Assembly: GCA_028023455.1 (NCBI GenBank)
Contig: JAQFVV010012396.1
Span: forward strand, 5,310,085 to 5,374,084
DNA length: 64,000 bases
Origin: Epiperipatus broadwayi
Lineage: Eukaryota > Onychophora > Udeonychophora > Euonychophora > Peripatidae
Direction of reading: 5' to 3'
Below the pieces are notes generated by a model that was not told the DNA's origin, ran no database searches, and was given only the letters and a program-made list of their open reading frames with translations. Positions 45,954 to 58,124 of this stretch are shown here, piece by piece. A program made the translations under genes and the position numbers. The stretch's first letter is position 1. Each line of letters opens with the position of its first letter.

Positions 45954-46357
45954 AATATAGAAAAAAATATTTGAAAAGACGTTTGATCGTATAATTCTTT
46001 GATATAGATTTCAGTAAAAGTACAAAGCTAAAATTTTTAATTGCACTACATCTATAGTTCTTATATATATATGAGAGTTAATTTTTGTTTTATAGCATAT
46101 TGCTTATTAAAGAACATCAAAAACAAACATATCAAAAGCAAACGAATAAATAGGGGCATTTAAAGACTAATTTTAACTGCAAATAAAAATAAAACGTTTT
46201 TCCTTTTGTTTTGTTTTTTTTTATTCTTGGCAAATATTTTGCAATGTGTTATTTTAATCCTTCATGTTATACAAGGCCCCAAAACAAACAATTAAACATT
46301 AAAAGTAACTATAATTGAACTTAATCAACAGAATTTAAATATCTTCCTAAAAATACT

Positions 46358-46459
46358 TTAGCCGAGAGGTATCGCAGCCGCCAAGCAAGCAAGTAGTTGG
46401 TTGCAGACGGTTGTGGGTTCGCGTCCCGGCCGATGCTATGACACATGGAAAAAAAAAAT
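46358..46459 (+). mobile_element. SINE with Leu/Ser-type tRNA-like head
   Basis: Box A is TAGCCGAGAGG. Box B is GTGGGTTCGCGTCCCGGCC, a nearly perfect T arm. The distance between them is long, as in tRNA-Leu/Ser with an extra arm. The tail GATGCTATGACACATGG is followed by poly(A), the same tail as the SINEs at 1.4 and 50.5 kb. Its high G+C compared with its surroundings suggests a fairly recent insertion. Confidence 0.75.
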
Positions 46460-48282
46460 ATATAACAAGATAAAAGATTTATTGTTTAAGTTTTCTGAAG
46501 TGACAATGGTGTATTATTTTGCTGAAACCAGTTAACTAAAGTTGTTTCTCATAAAAGCAAATAAGTAATAATAGTTTAATTAAATAATAAGTTGTTATGA
46601 ACAAGAAATAACACTTTTACAATACATGAATAACGTTAAATAGCTTTTCAATGTTTTTTCCCCTCATGTTTATTTATATTTAAACTATTTTAATTTCGTT
46701 CAAGTAGTAACCCCCGTCAATTACTCTTAACGTCATCTCATGATTAGCTCTTGGCTTTTTCAATAAATAAATGTTGCTTTTCAACTTTTAGGCCATTGTA
46801 TAATAAGCACAGATATTTACGTAAATTTGATTTTCTTTCTGAAAATGATGCTAGAGAATAGTTCTTCCATGTTCCCCTATTTGATTTTAAGCTTTTATAG
46901 AGATGCGTAAAACCACAAACAATACAAACCCTGTCAAATATTTATTTTTAACATACCGGTATATAAACATATTCATGAAGCAAATTAATTTAAAAATTGT
47001 ACATATTAAGACTTCAAACACAATTACCACAAAGTCAGAGTTGTAATAAACGGGTAAAGAGAATTAATCCTATAACTGATTAAGAGTTACGAAATGCATG
47101 GAACAAAATAATGAGTGACAAAAGAAATTCATGGTACTGCTTGTAAAGGTGAATACACACAAAATTTATAAATTTCTTTCTTTATATATATTTAATATAT
47201 TTTTCGAGCCACTGGTTACTGCAATCGCAGTTGATAAAATTGCAGAACTTCTTATTTATTCGCTTAATATTGAGATACTCAAAAAGCTTACCACAAAAAG
47301 CCACATTAATTTATATAATTTGATGTTTGCTGCATTATATTTTACTTTAATAAAAAAAATTTTCACATTCTATTATCTTTATTAGAAAAAAAAACTCCAC
47401 CACCATTACTTTTTTCTCTCCTACTATCTTTTTTTTTTTTGTTTGTTTGTTTCAGTTAAAACAGAAGGGTGTTTCTTTGATGTTTTTTTTTTTTTACAAT
47501 TAGATTAAAAGTCGTTCTTCTCTCAATAAGCAATGCTGAGGAAAAGGTTCAATCATAAAAGTCACTCTTCTGTAATAGTTAGATAAGTAAACTGTAACAT
47601 TTAAAAATGTAAGCATCTAAATCAAATTATCCTTTTTAAAATTATTTTTAATGATCGTACGTCTTCTTTTATATCATGATTTATTTAATTTTTATTTTTT
47701 TTATTTTGATTCATTTATATAATGGTTTTGCAAACACCAATGCGATAGTGAATAATTCATTTCAGTTAACAAACCAAAATTCTTTTCACTTTTTTTTAAG
47801 TCAGTAGTCAATCAGAAAAACTTATCAAGGAGTGATATTTTATGAATTCAACCAACTTTTCAGCTCTAATTTAATGAAAACTCCAAAGTAAAAATTAAAT
47901 CTTCCAAAAATGTACCAAGTTTTAAAGTTTCTTTTATTTATTTATTTTTCAAAATAAAAAATGTAGCCTCATGCCAATGCAATAAATATAATAAAAATTA
48001 TTTTTATGTATTATATAGTGAGTCAAAATATAAAAAATGATAGGATAAGTAAACATGCAAATCCCCCCAAAAAAGCTAGTTGGTGAGGGAGAGGCAATAT
48101 GGCAGCCTTATGCTAGAGTGAATTTATTTCAATTATTTACAATTTATTTGACATTTATTTTATCAATGGGCATATAAAAATCACTATATGTTATGATTGG
48201 AAACCAAATAGTTATCGTCTATTGGTAATAAAACAATAAAAAAATTCCAGATGTTTGGTTTGTCTAAAATGCTAAAAACACT
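46460..48282. other. AT-rich DNA, no supported gene
   Basis: An 84-codon ORF at 47131-47385 has no recognised motif. Poly-T runs lie around 47430 and 47487. Confidence 0.4.
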
Positions 48283-48296
48283 AAATGTCTCTCTGC
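48283..48296 (+). repeat. 14-bp target-site duplication, left of A6
   Basis: TAAATGTCTCTCTG, repeated exactly at 48707-48720 on the other side of the A6 element. Confidence 0.8.
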
Positions 48297-48706
48297 CCAA
48301 TCTTTGCATATGTATTAAATGGATTATGTCCTGCACATGTGGAGTTCAGATTGACCTTAGGTCAACATGGGTGTGACAAGAATCTCAACCTCAGAGTGGC
48401 CTTCGAGTATTCCATCATCAGATTTTCAAATGGATGGACGTTTGAAGGGTTGGAGTGTGTAGTAGATTGGAGTCTGTCCATTAAAGTATGAAAATTGTCT
48501 ATCTTAATATATATCTGAGCACTTATAGTATATATGTGTGGGAGATGATAATCTGGACCAACTGATGATTGCTAGTTTAGCATGAAATATGTATATTGGT
48601 GATTATTTATCTTTTCAGCATATATGTGCTTGAGTGTATCAATGTTATTAGATAGAGTGGAGAGTGGTGGGTCATGTGAAAGTCTGTGCTCATATACCCT
48701 ATATAT
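48297..48706 (+). mobile_element. Family A retrozyme-like repeat, copy A6, complete with target duplication
   Basis: A 410-bp non-coding element bounded by an exact 14-bp direct repeat. In ribozyme orientation its parts are a 5' region (GCATATGTATTAAATGG...), the shared segments ATTCCATCATCAGATTTTCAA and GTCCATTAAAGTATG, the TATCTTAATATATATCTGAGCAC segment, the hammerhead, and a 3' region ending GTGAAAGTCTGTGCTCATATACCC plus AT repeats. The 14-bp duplication is longer than expected for common cut-and-paste transposons. It points to target-primed or related retrotransposition. The 68-codon ORF at 48285-48491 lies inside the element and is not conserved in other copies. Confidence 0.8.
48545..48607 (+). 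ncRNA. Type I hammerhead ribozyme, core intact (copy A6)
   Basis: The stem I 5' strand is GATAATC (48547-48553), bulge TGG, then ACCAA (48557-48561). The core CTGATGA is at 48562-48568. Stem II is TGCTA/TAGCA (48570-48574 with 48578-48582), with a T-T mismatch at the first position. GAAA is at 48584-48587. Stem III is a short AT/AT pairing with a four-base loop (48587-48594). H17 is A48595, so cleavage is predicted after it. The stem I 3' strand is TTGGT (48596-48600) plus GATTATT. Every invariant core base is present and stem I is compensatory along 12 pairs. Only the weak first pair of stem II argues against full activity. Confidence 0.75.
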
Positions 48707-48720
48707 TAAATGTCTCTCTG
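48707..48720 (+). repeat. 14-bp target-site duplication, right of A6
   Basis: An exact copy of 48283-48296. Confidence 0.8.
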
Positions 48721-50508
48721 AATATAAAATTTTTCATTGTTTAAAAAAAAATAAAAAATATTGCAATGAATATCTTTCAATGAATTTCTTATCATTAAGA
48801 TTCATCAAATAAACAAACAAAAATTTTAAACAAGTAAACCTGAAATATAAATTAAGCCAAAACAAAATAACAAATAGTCCATTTAGTTTATGTTGTAGCA
48901 TTTTACCAGTTCACATTACTTTGCTTCTAAACTATAAGTAATCAATGATGATGAAATAATAGTGTCAAATAGATATCCAAACTAGATTTCATCTATTGGT
49001 TTCTCTCAGAAGGAAATACTGTTTTGCTCTATTATCACTTAGCAAATATCTTTTATTCCTATCAAGCTTTTTAAGCTACAAACTTAAATTTTTCAATATC
49101 CTAAAATTCAGAACTTTCTAGTTTAATTGATCTTCTAATATACAATAATGTTAACAAATTCTATACATGTGTTGGTTAAAGATCTGAATCAACCAACAAT
49201 GATTGATCTTGCTGAAAATGCATTTGTTTTTATATGTTTTTATTATGTATTTTAAGATAGAGTTTGTAAGCTTTATTCTACATTGAATATATTATCCATG
49301 GAGTAGAAAAAGAAGAAGGAATAAAATAAATAATATTTATGCTAGCATTTAATAATTGACACATTAAGCATTAATGTTTATATTTGAGCTAAAATTATGC
49401 TGATATCTAGATATTTTTATTGAACTTATTATCAATGAAAATGCATTTTAATTTCAGTTTTTGCCATCAGATGTACCAGAAATCTGTTAATAAAGACTAA
49501 AAAATAGCCACAAATGAGTCACTGCAGTCTCAATTGCAGCAATTACATTGCAATGCTCTGCAGTGGAGTGTCTATCATCGTGGAAGAGATAATGTGAATG
49601 TTTAGATACATCAAAAGTATATTTATTATATATATATATATATCATATTTATAATTATATTGTGCATCAAACCAATAAAAATGAATTTAAAATTGAAATA
49701 GTAGTTTCAAAAATATAAAAAATACTTTCCTTTTCCCTTATACTATAACATAATTTTAATCAAAGTTTGACAAATTTTTAGAGTTATTATGTGAAGTTTA
49801 GATGGTACTCTTATTTTTATTTTACTTCTGTTTTCTGTGGACAGGAATGAAAATTAAAATACAGAATCACTATCATTAAAATAAAACCATTCAATACAAA
49901 TTGTGCTAAATTCTTTGGCTTTCAGTTGATATAATTAATGCCTTGGTATAATATTATGTGATAAAAAAAAATACCACTCTAGGATATCATGTCCCAATCA
50001 TACAAAGGATTAATTACTGCATTTACAAATGGAGAAAATACTACTACATTCTAACCTTTTCACAGTTAAACAATATATGCATAATAATATGTTGCTTAGA
50101 ATACCCCAAATGCAGAAAAATCATTAGTTTACTTAACAAAATGTTCTCCAATAGAAAAATTCAAATATTATTCTAAATGATAATCATAGAATGCATTAAA
50201 TTTTAGAGAATTGTCTCCTATATGATTTAGTTGGTTTTTTTTAATCTATTTTAATTAACACATTCCATTTATCAAAGTTTAGATTTAAACTAATTTTAAA
50301 AACAATTTTGTTGTGAAACTAACTGGCATTTATTGGACTTGTGATATAAATATTTTACAAACAGCCTATTTAGAATAAGATATTTCATTGGTTGATACTA
50401 TATGCTTTTTGGAGAAAAAAAGTGTTCACATTAAACTTCTGGATATGTAACTAAATATTATCATCAAAAAAATTATTGGTACAATCAAGTACACCTCTTG
50501 TAGTGGCA
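48721..50508. other. AT-rich DNA with an (AT)n run
   Basis: No gene supported. An (AT)n run lies at about 49626-49643. The ORF at 49958-50176 has no motif. Confidence 0.4.
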
Positions 50509-50627
50509 CTTCATTCTTTTTTTTCTCATGTGTCATAGCATCAGCCAGGAAGTGAACCCGCTAACCCGAGGCAACTGCTTATAAAGCAGCTGTTGCTGAC
50601 CTCTTGACCACCAATGCTTCATTCTTT
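50509..50627 (-). mobile_element. SINE with tRNA-like head and 11-bp target duplication
   Basis: The element body is 50520-50616 on the minus strand. It has box A TGGTCAAGAGG, an anticodon-type hairpin GCTGC-TTTATAA-GCAGT, a long variable arm, box B GCGGGTTCACTTCC, then the tail CTGATGCTATGACACATG and poly(A) (seen as T on the plus strand). CTTCATTCTTT occurs on both sides (50509-50519 and 50617-50627), as expected for a LINE-mobilised SINE. The tail is shared with the SINEs at 1.4 and 46.4 kb, though the tRNA-like heads differ. Confidence 0.8.
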
Positions 50628-52589
50628 CTCATATTTTTCCATAAGATGTGTAAAAAAATTTTTTTTTAAAAAAAAGTCACATTTACTACTAATTCAAGAC
50701 ATAGGTTCGCACATTTTAACTCAAAATCCTTTTAAATGCTCAGCCAAATATCTTTTTAAACACATGAAAATTATGACATTAGAAATGGATTTCTTGTTAG
50801 CCCCAAACAAATGTATTTTTCAGCTCTAGCAATAAAGACATCTGGATTTTTATCTTCCTAGAAAACTACTCACAATAATTATACTTATCTGATTCAAAAA
50901 TAAAATTTTACATTCTTTGACTTCTGTACAAACATAAGTCATGAAACACATAGTTAATGACTATTAAATCTTTATATACAATGACAGTATTGATTGATTT
51001 AATAAAGCTCTTAATTAACTATCTTTTGCTTTAAATGGCTATAGAATTTTTTATATTGTTTAGTAATAATTAGTCATCTAAAAGGAAAAAAAAATCCATA
51101 TGTTAAACATATAAATGGCTTTTGAAATTTCTAACGTAAAATATTTATGAAAACAAAAATAAATAATTAAAATGGAATATTCTTCATATTTCAAAAAGTG
51201 AAAAGAAGTGTTAAAAAGTCTAAACAGTGGCGAGAAAAAATTGTGAATTAATGCTGAATGAGCATTTACTGAAGTTAGTTAATGAAAACAAAAAACAATA
51301 ATGTTATCTTTTATCAATCTCATGAGGACAACCTTTGATGTTAAAGGAAGTCGATTTTGAAGTGAATTATGGGAAGGCTATTTTGTTTTGTATATATATA
51401 TGCTGTTTGTTTAGTTGAATTTCACTTGACAAAATCTACTTGTCAATAGATAAAAGCATGCTTATGCATAAATTTTAGTAAAATTTTATTTTTGGCTATA
51501 TTAATTTTTATTTTATTTATATATAATGTATTGTATGTTTAAACCTATATAACTGTAAAGGTAAAGCAATATTTAAATGGCAGCTGTAGGCAAAAGCACT
51601 CTATAATAGCCTTTTTTTCTTATAGAGGACCAGGTTTGTCGACTGCCTGATGGTGGGTTTTTTATCTTTTATCACCTAATTAAAAATATCTAGATATCTA
51701 TTTAGCAAACAATACTAAATGGTTAGCTGAATTTTATACAGGCTGACTACCTAAAAAAATCCTAACTCTAATAAAAAGTTTCAAGTTTAACTAACATAGG
51801 TTTCAACTCATGTTATCATTATGGTAAACAGATGTACTACTATGATTCTATAAGACTCATATTATACAAGTATAAATACAGCAATAACATTTATATAAGT
51901 AGAGATGCATGTGTATTAAGATAAATATAGATAAGATAAATATTGTTACAATAATGGATTTTTATTCATATTATTTAATTCAATTTTTTAGAAATATTTA
52001 TTAATTTAGAGTTAAAGAGATCTTTATGAAATTTAAACTATGATTATATCAATTTTTTGGTTCCCATTATCTTCAAATTAAGAAAATTTTATTGTTTTTG
52101 GTAAAAGAAAGTATATACTAAACAAAGTTGTAGATGATCTCCAATTCACATTTAAACTTGATTTTGATATCAATAATTCACATCACATCACTGTACTTCT
52201 GAGACAAATATGTAATCAGTAGATACCACATACAATTACAAATCTTCAGATTAGTTTCTATTAGCTTTTCTCATATTGTTCTACACCTTAACGAATTACC
52301 AGTCATCTTTATATCTTAGAATATTTGAATATTGCAAGCCAACACTTTGAGTAGTATGACAATAGAAAAAGGCTGTTGGACAACAATAGCACTTTCCTCT
52401 AAGAAAAGTCAATATCAGGAAACTAATCCAATAATTTGTTTGGTGTTACTATGCAGCATTTTGCTGTTTATTTGTGGCTTATATAAATAACTTAGAAGTA
52501 GAGCAAAATTACATGCATTACAATTAAAGGAACAAAATTTATATTCAAACAATTTTTTAAAAAACCTCATTTCATTTAATTTGTTATAG
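50628..52589. other. AT-rich DNA with a repeat H fragment
   Basis: No gene supported. The ORF at 50614-50829 has no motif. Repeat H is at 51684-51775, followed by a weak tRNA-like box B (minus strand, near 51800-51830). Confidence 0.4.
51684..51850 (-). repeat. Dispersed repeat H with possible tRNA-like head
   Basis: The plus strand shows ATATCTAGATATCTATTTAGC...TGGTTAGCTGAATTTTATACAGGCTGACTACC, which matches the other H segments. The minus strand beyond it contains ATGAGTTGAAACCTATGTTAG, a weak box-B-like sequence. It resembles the arrangement at 58.1-58.3 kb. Confidence 0.35.
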
Positions 52590-52790
52590 GTGTTAAAAAA
52601 TACAATTTCATATATTGTATTATTAATAAATCTTAGATTTGAGATTTAATAATTAACAAAAGCATAACAAATAAACATCAAAATAAATAAAAGCATAACA
52701 CAGACTTTCATAATTTAATATATAGTATTATTGCTAAGTCTTACATTTGAGACTTAACAATTAATAGAAGCATAATACAGACTTTCATAA
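52590..52790 (+). repeat. Imperfect tandem repeat, about 125 bp unit
   Basis: ATATTGTATTATTAATAAATCTTAGATTTGAGATTTAA...AAAAGCATAAC is followed by a diverged copy TATAGTATTATTGCTAAGTCTTACATTTGAGACTTAA...GAAGCATAATACAGACTTTCATAA. Two units were seen. Confidence 0.6.
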
Positions 52791-54244
52791 CAAAGAATTA
52801 AATAATGTATGGAGAGATATGTTAATATAACTGAAAGTAAAAAAGAGAAAGCAAAATACATGAGAGAACAAACGCACATTGTTTACATCATTAAATGAAT
52901 TAAGAAATTGACAAGAAGTTGGGGTGAATATATTACTAGAAGAATTTATAATAGATATACAATTTTCTAAACAGAATCACACAAGATTGTAAAGCATCTA
53001 GAGAGACATTTTGATATAGACGTGGAAAAGAGAGACTATTGGTTAAAAAATATGGATTAAATTTGAATATATTTTCATTGTGTAATGAATCAAATAATGA
53101 TTGATGATAATGACGATTACTAATAAATAGATGAAAAAGAGTCTTATATACTTCCGGGACATTTGTTTCTTGCTCTACTTTTCACATACTAATAGCTATT
53201 TCTTCTCTAAGATCATCAATTATATATATGCACATACAAAAATAATGCTTAAAATTTTTAAATTATAAAAAAAATATTGTAAAATAAATAAATAAAACAT
53301 ATTGGATTATAAAGTAAAAATTATAATCTATCTATAATCAAATATTTTAAAAATACGCTATATTACTTTTTTGTCTTTTTTTTTTAATTCTATAAAAGAG
53401 TTTATTATCTACAATTAAGGTTGCAAAATGAGTTTGTTATTAAATGAAAGAAGAACAAAATCAAAGTTGTTTTTGTGAAGGCAATCCCATTACAAATGCT
53501 GGATTAGAAATTATGCAAACGCATAAATTAATCCCATGTTACATTACATATAAAATATTTGCCTTTCCTTTTGTTTTTATTAATACATTCGTTTCCTCCA
53601 TCCCATTCAATCATTATGCAGCATCTAATTTATCCTTTGTTCACTTATCGCTTCATCACAGTAAAATCTGCTACATTTTTGCTTTTTCTCCTAGTTACAT
53701 CCAATCTGTTACATCATTATTTATTCTTTTGTGTTTTAATGATTTTCGTTTGCAGGGTCACTTGTCAATCTGATTATTAATATTCTGCTGTATTCTTTCA
53801 AATTTGCTTTAATTTCTAATTGCATAATTTAGCACTTGCTAATAGTTAAGTTTCAATTCCATAATTCTAAATATAGACTTTCTTTTAATCTTTAATTGTA
53901 TGTTAACTTAAAAATAGAAACTTTATAAAATTTGTAATAGCATTAAATTTTTAAAATAAAAATTCTCAACGAGAAATGTTAAAATTCAACTGAACTTTTA
54001 ACATTTAAATATATATATTGTATAAGATTTTTTTAAAAAAGTATTTGATTCTTATCTTTAGAGTTTTAAAAAGATATGCCTTTTTATATTTAAATTTCAG
54101 TAAAAGTGAAGATAAACCTGAACTTATTGAAGAAACCAAACATTATATTATAACGTATTATTTGTTTTTACAACTAGAGAAGACGCTATCACTGGACTAA
54201 CAAAACATTTGTTCTTAAAAATCGAAATTGGCACGTTTTTTGTT
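52791..54244. other. AT-rich DNA, no supported gene
   Basis: The longest ORF (109 codons, 53444-53773) is hydrophobic, overlaps a second ORF in another frame and shows no motif. It was not accepted as a gene. Confidence 0.35.
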
Positions 54245-54320
54245 TTTTTTTTTGGAGGAGGGAGTTATTGGTAAGCTTTTCCTAGGGCGCAAAATAATCT
54301 GGCAACGGCCCTATTTAGAG
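54245..54320 (-). mobile_element. Possible hAT-type transposon terminus fragment
   Basis: The minus strand reads AGGGCCGTTGCCAGATTATTTTGCGCCCTAGG. This resembles the 'GGGCCG...GGGCGC' ends of several animal hAT elements and stands out by G+C content. No second terminus or target duplication was found. Confidence 0.3.
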
Positions 54321-54344
54321 TAAAATGGCTTTACCTGCCAGATA

Positions 54345-54415
54345 ATAAAACTTAGATATCCATTTACCAACCAGTAAGTAGTTGGATAGCCGGACTGGTT
54401 ATTCAAGAGCCATAT
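54345..54415 (+). repeat. Dispersed repeat H, best-preserved core
   Basis: TTAGATATCCATTTACCAACCAG...GTTGGATAGCCGGACTGGTTATTCAAGAGC. It shows the longest match to the family core and has unusually high G+C for the window. Confidence 0.45.
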
Positions 54416-55884
54416 ATATATAATGTTCTCAAAGACATGTTTAGATTTAAAAAAATTATTATATCAATTCTCTACATAAAAGAATTTGTTTTTATAATTA
54501 ATAATTCAGAAACAAACATTTTCAAACAAAGATGACAACCAAACAAAGAAAAATTAATGGCTAATTGATAAAAAATCGATTATTCAAGTGAAACACAATT
54601 TTAGATTCTATAGAAAAAAAAGATAATGAAAGAGAAAAAGAGTTCTTCTATCGGTCAATAAGTATTATTCCGTTTTAATTTTACTAATTTCATTTCCATC
54701 AATCACACAATGCACTGTTTTTCTTTATTTGCTTTTTTAATTTAGTTGCTATTTTAATCTGATTATAAAATGATACTTTTAAATTTATATATATATTAGT
54801 TACAGAATCACAAAGTTGTTTTTTTTTTCCAAAGTATTTATATATTAAACATTTTATGTTTTTTTTTTTTTTTTAGTTGTTAAGTACATTTACGGACACA
54901 CATATCATATATAGATATGGAGATAAAATCCCATACATTTATCATTTGACCAATTCCTTATGCATTATACAATAATGGCAACTGTCTTTTCTGCAGCAGT
55001 ATTTTAAGATTAGGCAGCAAAATAGAACCTGTCTGAATTTAAACGAAGTCAAATATCAAATTTATATTGCCCAATTATATATTCAAAAACAAAGAAATTG
55101 AAATCAATCCCCAAAAGAGTATAATATATCTCTTACATTCATCTGACAAACAGAAATGAAGTGAAGATTTTATGCACTAGCTAAAAATAAATGGCTAGGG
55201 GAGTTAGCTACAATCTATCTATATAAAAAAAAAATTTAAGCCTATTTGTATTGAAAATTTTCAATTTGTCTCAAATTTTAAAATTTATTCGTCTAGAATT
55301 GAATTCTATATCACAGGCATAATGGACAAATGCATTAATCATTTCGTGACATATTATTGAATTGTTAATCTTTCCATATCTACTTATGCAAAAATAATGA
55401 CTTCATTCATAAAAGATGAGAGAGTAAATGTGTTTAATCAAATATCATAAGAAATTAAGTCTTATAAATATTGACCAATAGGGTTGTACTTGTTAGTTTA
55501 AAGTGTGAATGCCATGAAACAGATATGGTTGGTTTTACATGCATATGATGACCAAAATCATTTAATGTAATTAAAAAAGGTTCAGCATTTACATTATTTC
55601 TAATTAGTGAAGTAGAATGCCTCTGACTACCATTAAAAATCTATCAAATAAACTGCCATTTTCCCAATATAAATCATGGTGATAAAATATGATCATGACT
55701 TGGATATGATTCTCTTCTGATTCAATCCTTGCTCTACATGAATGTATCACAAGTGCAAACTATTTAAACTATTTGGAATATAAAGTTCATTTCATGGTGT
55801 AACTCTAATTCCCAATAATACTGTTATCGTTTAAGGTATTAAGGCTTTAATTCATATTGATAACAGAATCTGATATATTAAGTG

Positions 55885-55960
55885 AATGTAACATGGTCTT
55901 TTTAATTACTGACTTTAAATAATGTTGGACTTGAATTCATGACCAACTGAAAAATAATTA
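55885..55960 (+). mobile_element. tRNA-like SINE head, family I (degenerate)
   Basis: GACTTTAAATAATGTTGGACTTGAATTCATGACCAACTG aligns with GACTGTAAAGTTTGAGGTTCAAGGATCATGACCAGCTG at 37.63 kb. The box B region is conserved and box A is weak. Confidence 0.35.
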
Positions 55961-57302
55961 ATATCCCCCATTAATATCTCCCAAAAAGTGTGAGACTCAT
56001 TCCATGAGAAATGGCATAATATTCATCTAAATATCATTAAAACATGTGGTTTTGTTAATTCAAATGGAACCTTATATCTAATTAATAAAGGTATTACACT
56101 TGTTTTTGTTATTTTGTTCATTGCTTGAATATGCATGCTGAAAAATTGAAAACATTGTCAAAATACATTTATGCACTTTAAAATGATCTAATTGTCTCTT
56201 TGTTTCTGTTTTTTTTTTTTTTTTTTTCAAATAATTACAATTTTTGTCATCAGTTTATCATTATTACCACATATTTTGGTTAGCATTTTTTTCACCAGCA
56301 TTTTTTATTTTTTAAATGTTTATTCTTTATCACAACTCATTTCTAATAAATAGAGTTTCAATGTTTAGAAGATTGGATAAGTAAAGGTTTGATCAGTTTA
56401 GTTTGTTAACTGTAACAAAGTGCACTTTTGGGTGGTGAAGCCAAGATCACAGCATACATAGGCATCTGAATCTGCTGTAGTATTTAAATGCAAATGCTAA
56501 TTTATTTAATTTAATAACTTACACATTCATATTTATCCAACATTCAAAACATTGAAATTTTACTAATTACAGTAGAATAAAAAATAAAAAAAAGAAAATA
56601 ACTCATTTATAATGCAGTCACAATTTTTTTTACTAACAATCTCATTGAAAGCTTCTTTTATTTATTTTAATTCTTCAATATTATCATTTGCAGAATTTAT
56701 AATTTCCTTAAATCTTAGAACCACCTTAAATTTTATCTTTTTCAGCTGTATATAAGTCATCTTTCTAAACAAAGCATTTAAACAATTTTTCAATAATTAT
56801 TAATTTATAAAAAACAGTTTCTATATTATTCATATATTCACAAAAATATTTTATTTTTATTTTTTTAGATCCATTTAACCTTATATAATATCTTATACAT
56901 GCAACACAACAGATATCAGACTATCAAAGAAATACTTAAATTTTTCAGATGAAAGGAGATTAATAAGATCCTATTCTAATTTATTTGTTAGTGTAAAACA
57001 TAGAGGACTTAGGAATCACAGCAGAACATCTTCTCATCTGTGATAAAGCCTATATTATATCTCACGCATATTATTTTGTTTTTTGCAATTACCACATTGA
57101 CATTCATTTGAATATCTCACATTAATCCAAGATATTTACAATTTAGCTTCTAAATGCTAGACACCCATTTATCAAGATCAAATATCATTCTATTAAATGA
57201 AACTCCTCTACAATAGAATATAGAAGTTTTTAAATGAACAATAGCTTGGTTGGAGTTTTTTTATTTCAAGAGAAATTCTTGCATGCAATATATACATCAT
57301 GA
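55961..57302. other. AT-rich DNA, no supported gene
   Basis: A poly-T run lies at about 56210-56227. No gene or shared repeat recognised. Confidence 0.4.
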
Positions 57303-57597
57303 ATATAAAGAATTTCAACTCAGACTTTCAAGTACATGTCAACTATTTACATTTTCTCATACCATCAATACACATGACCACACACATGTAAAAAAGATAA
57401 ATAATTAGCAATAGATGTATTTCATGCTAAACTAGTACTCATCAGTTGGTCCAGATTATCATCTCTCACACATATATATAATCAGTGTTCAGTTTATATT
57501 AAGATAGCAAATCTTCATACTTTAATGGACAGACTTCAATCTACTCCAACTTCCAATTTTTCTTGAAAGTCTGAATTCAAACCCTTATATTTACAAT
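57303..57597 (-). mobile_element. Family A retrozyme-like repeat, copy A7
   Basis: The ends are inverted repeats (AATTTCAACTCAGACTTTCAAG at the left, CTTGAAAGTCTGAATTCAAACCC at the right). The interior holds the minus-strand hammerhead, the ACACATATATATAATCAGTG segment, TTATATTAAGATAGCAAA and CTTTAATGGACAGACTTCAATC, in the family order. Non-coding. Confidence 0.7.
57398..57465 (-). ncRNA. Hammerhead ribozyme of copy A7, core intact, weak helices
   Basis: The minus strand has ACCAA, CTGATGA (57439-57445), stem II GTACT/AGCAT-type pairing with a mismatch (CTA/TAG closes), GAAA (57420-57423), stem III TACATCTA with one mismatch, H17 = A, then TTGC. The core boxes are complete, but stems I and III are weakened compared with A2 and A6. 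Confidence 0.6.
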
Positions 57598-58124
57598 TAG
57601 GCTCCAGGTATATGAAGAATGCCTGTATTTCAAATATATATATATACACACCATGAATAAATATTTAATAGCTTCCAAAATATTGTTTTCAATAATTATT
57701 AATGATGAATACTGACTTTTTTAAAAAAATTTCATTTGATATTCTTACTAATTTTATCAGTTGCACGCTAAATATTAATAAAGAATTGGTAGAAAAATCT
57801 GACTTTTAAACTGAAACCAATAAATCATATAGCTTGGAGTTGACAGCTCTCCAAATTTACTTACATTTAATTTAAAGTCCATTGATTTGTTTATTATTAA
57901 TCACATTACCATTGATTTCACTTTGTTTTAAGTCATTTATTTATAGTGTCTAAATTACTACATTTTTGTATGTATACAATAAAATTCAAATTAATAAATA
58001 TCGGCATGGACATGTGTGATATTATTTTTAGATTAGAAAATCAAAGAAACTCTAAACTCATCCACATGTAAATAATATTTGTCTTTACATCAATAACCTA
58101 GTATTTATTTGACTAATGCAAAAT

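Noticed and set aside
48285-48491. 68-codon ORF with unusually mixed composition
   Set aside because: Lies in the family A element A6. Other copies do not keep the frame.
53444-53773. 109-codon ORF, hydrophobic
   Set aside because: No motif, overlapped by another ORF in a second frame. Composition is as expected from AT-rich DNA.
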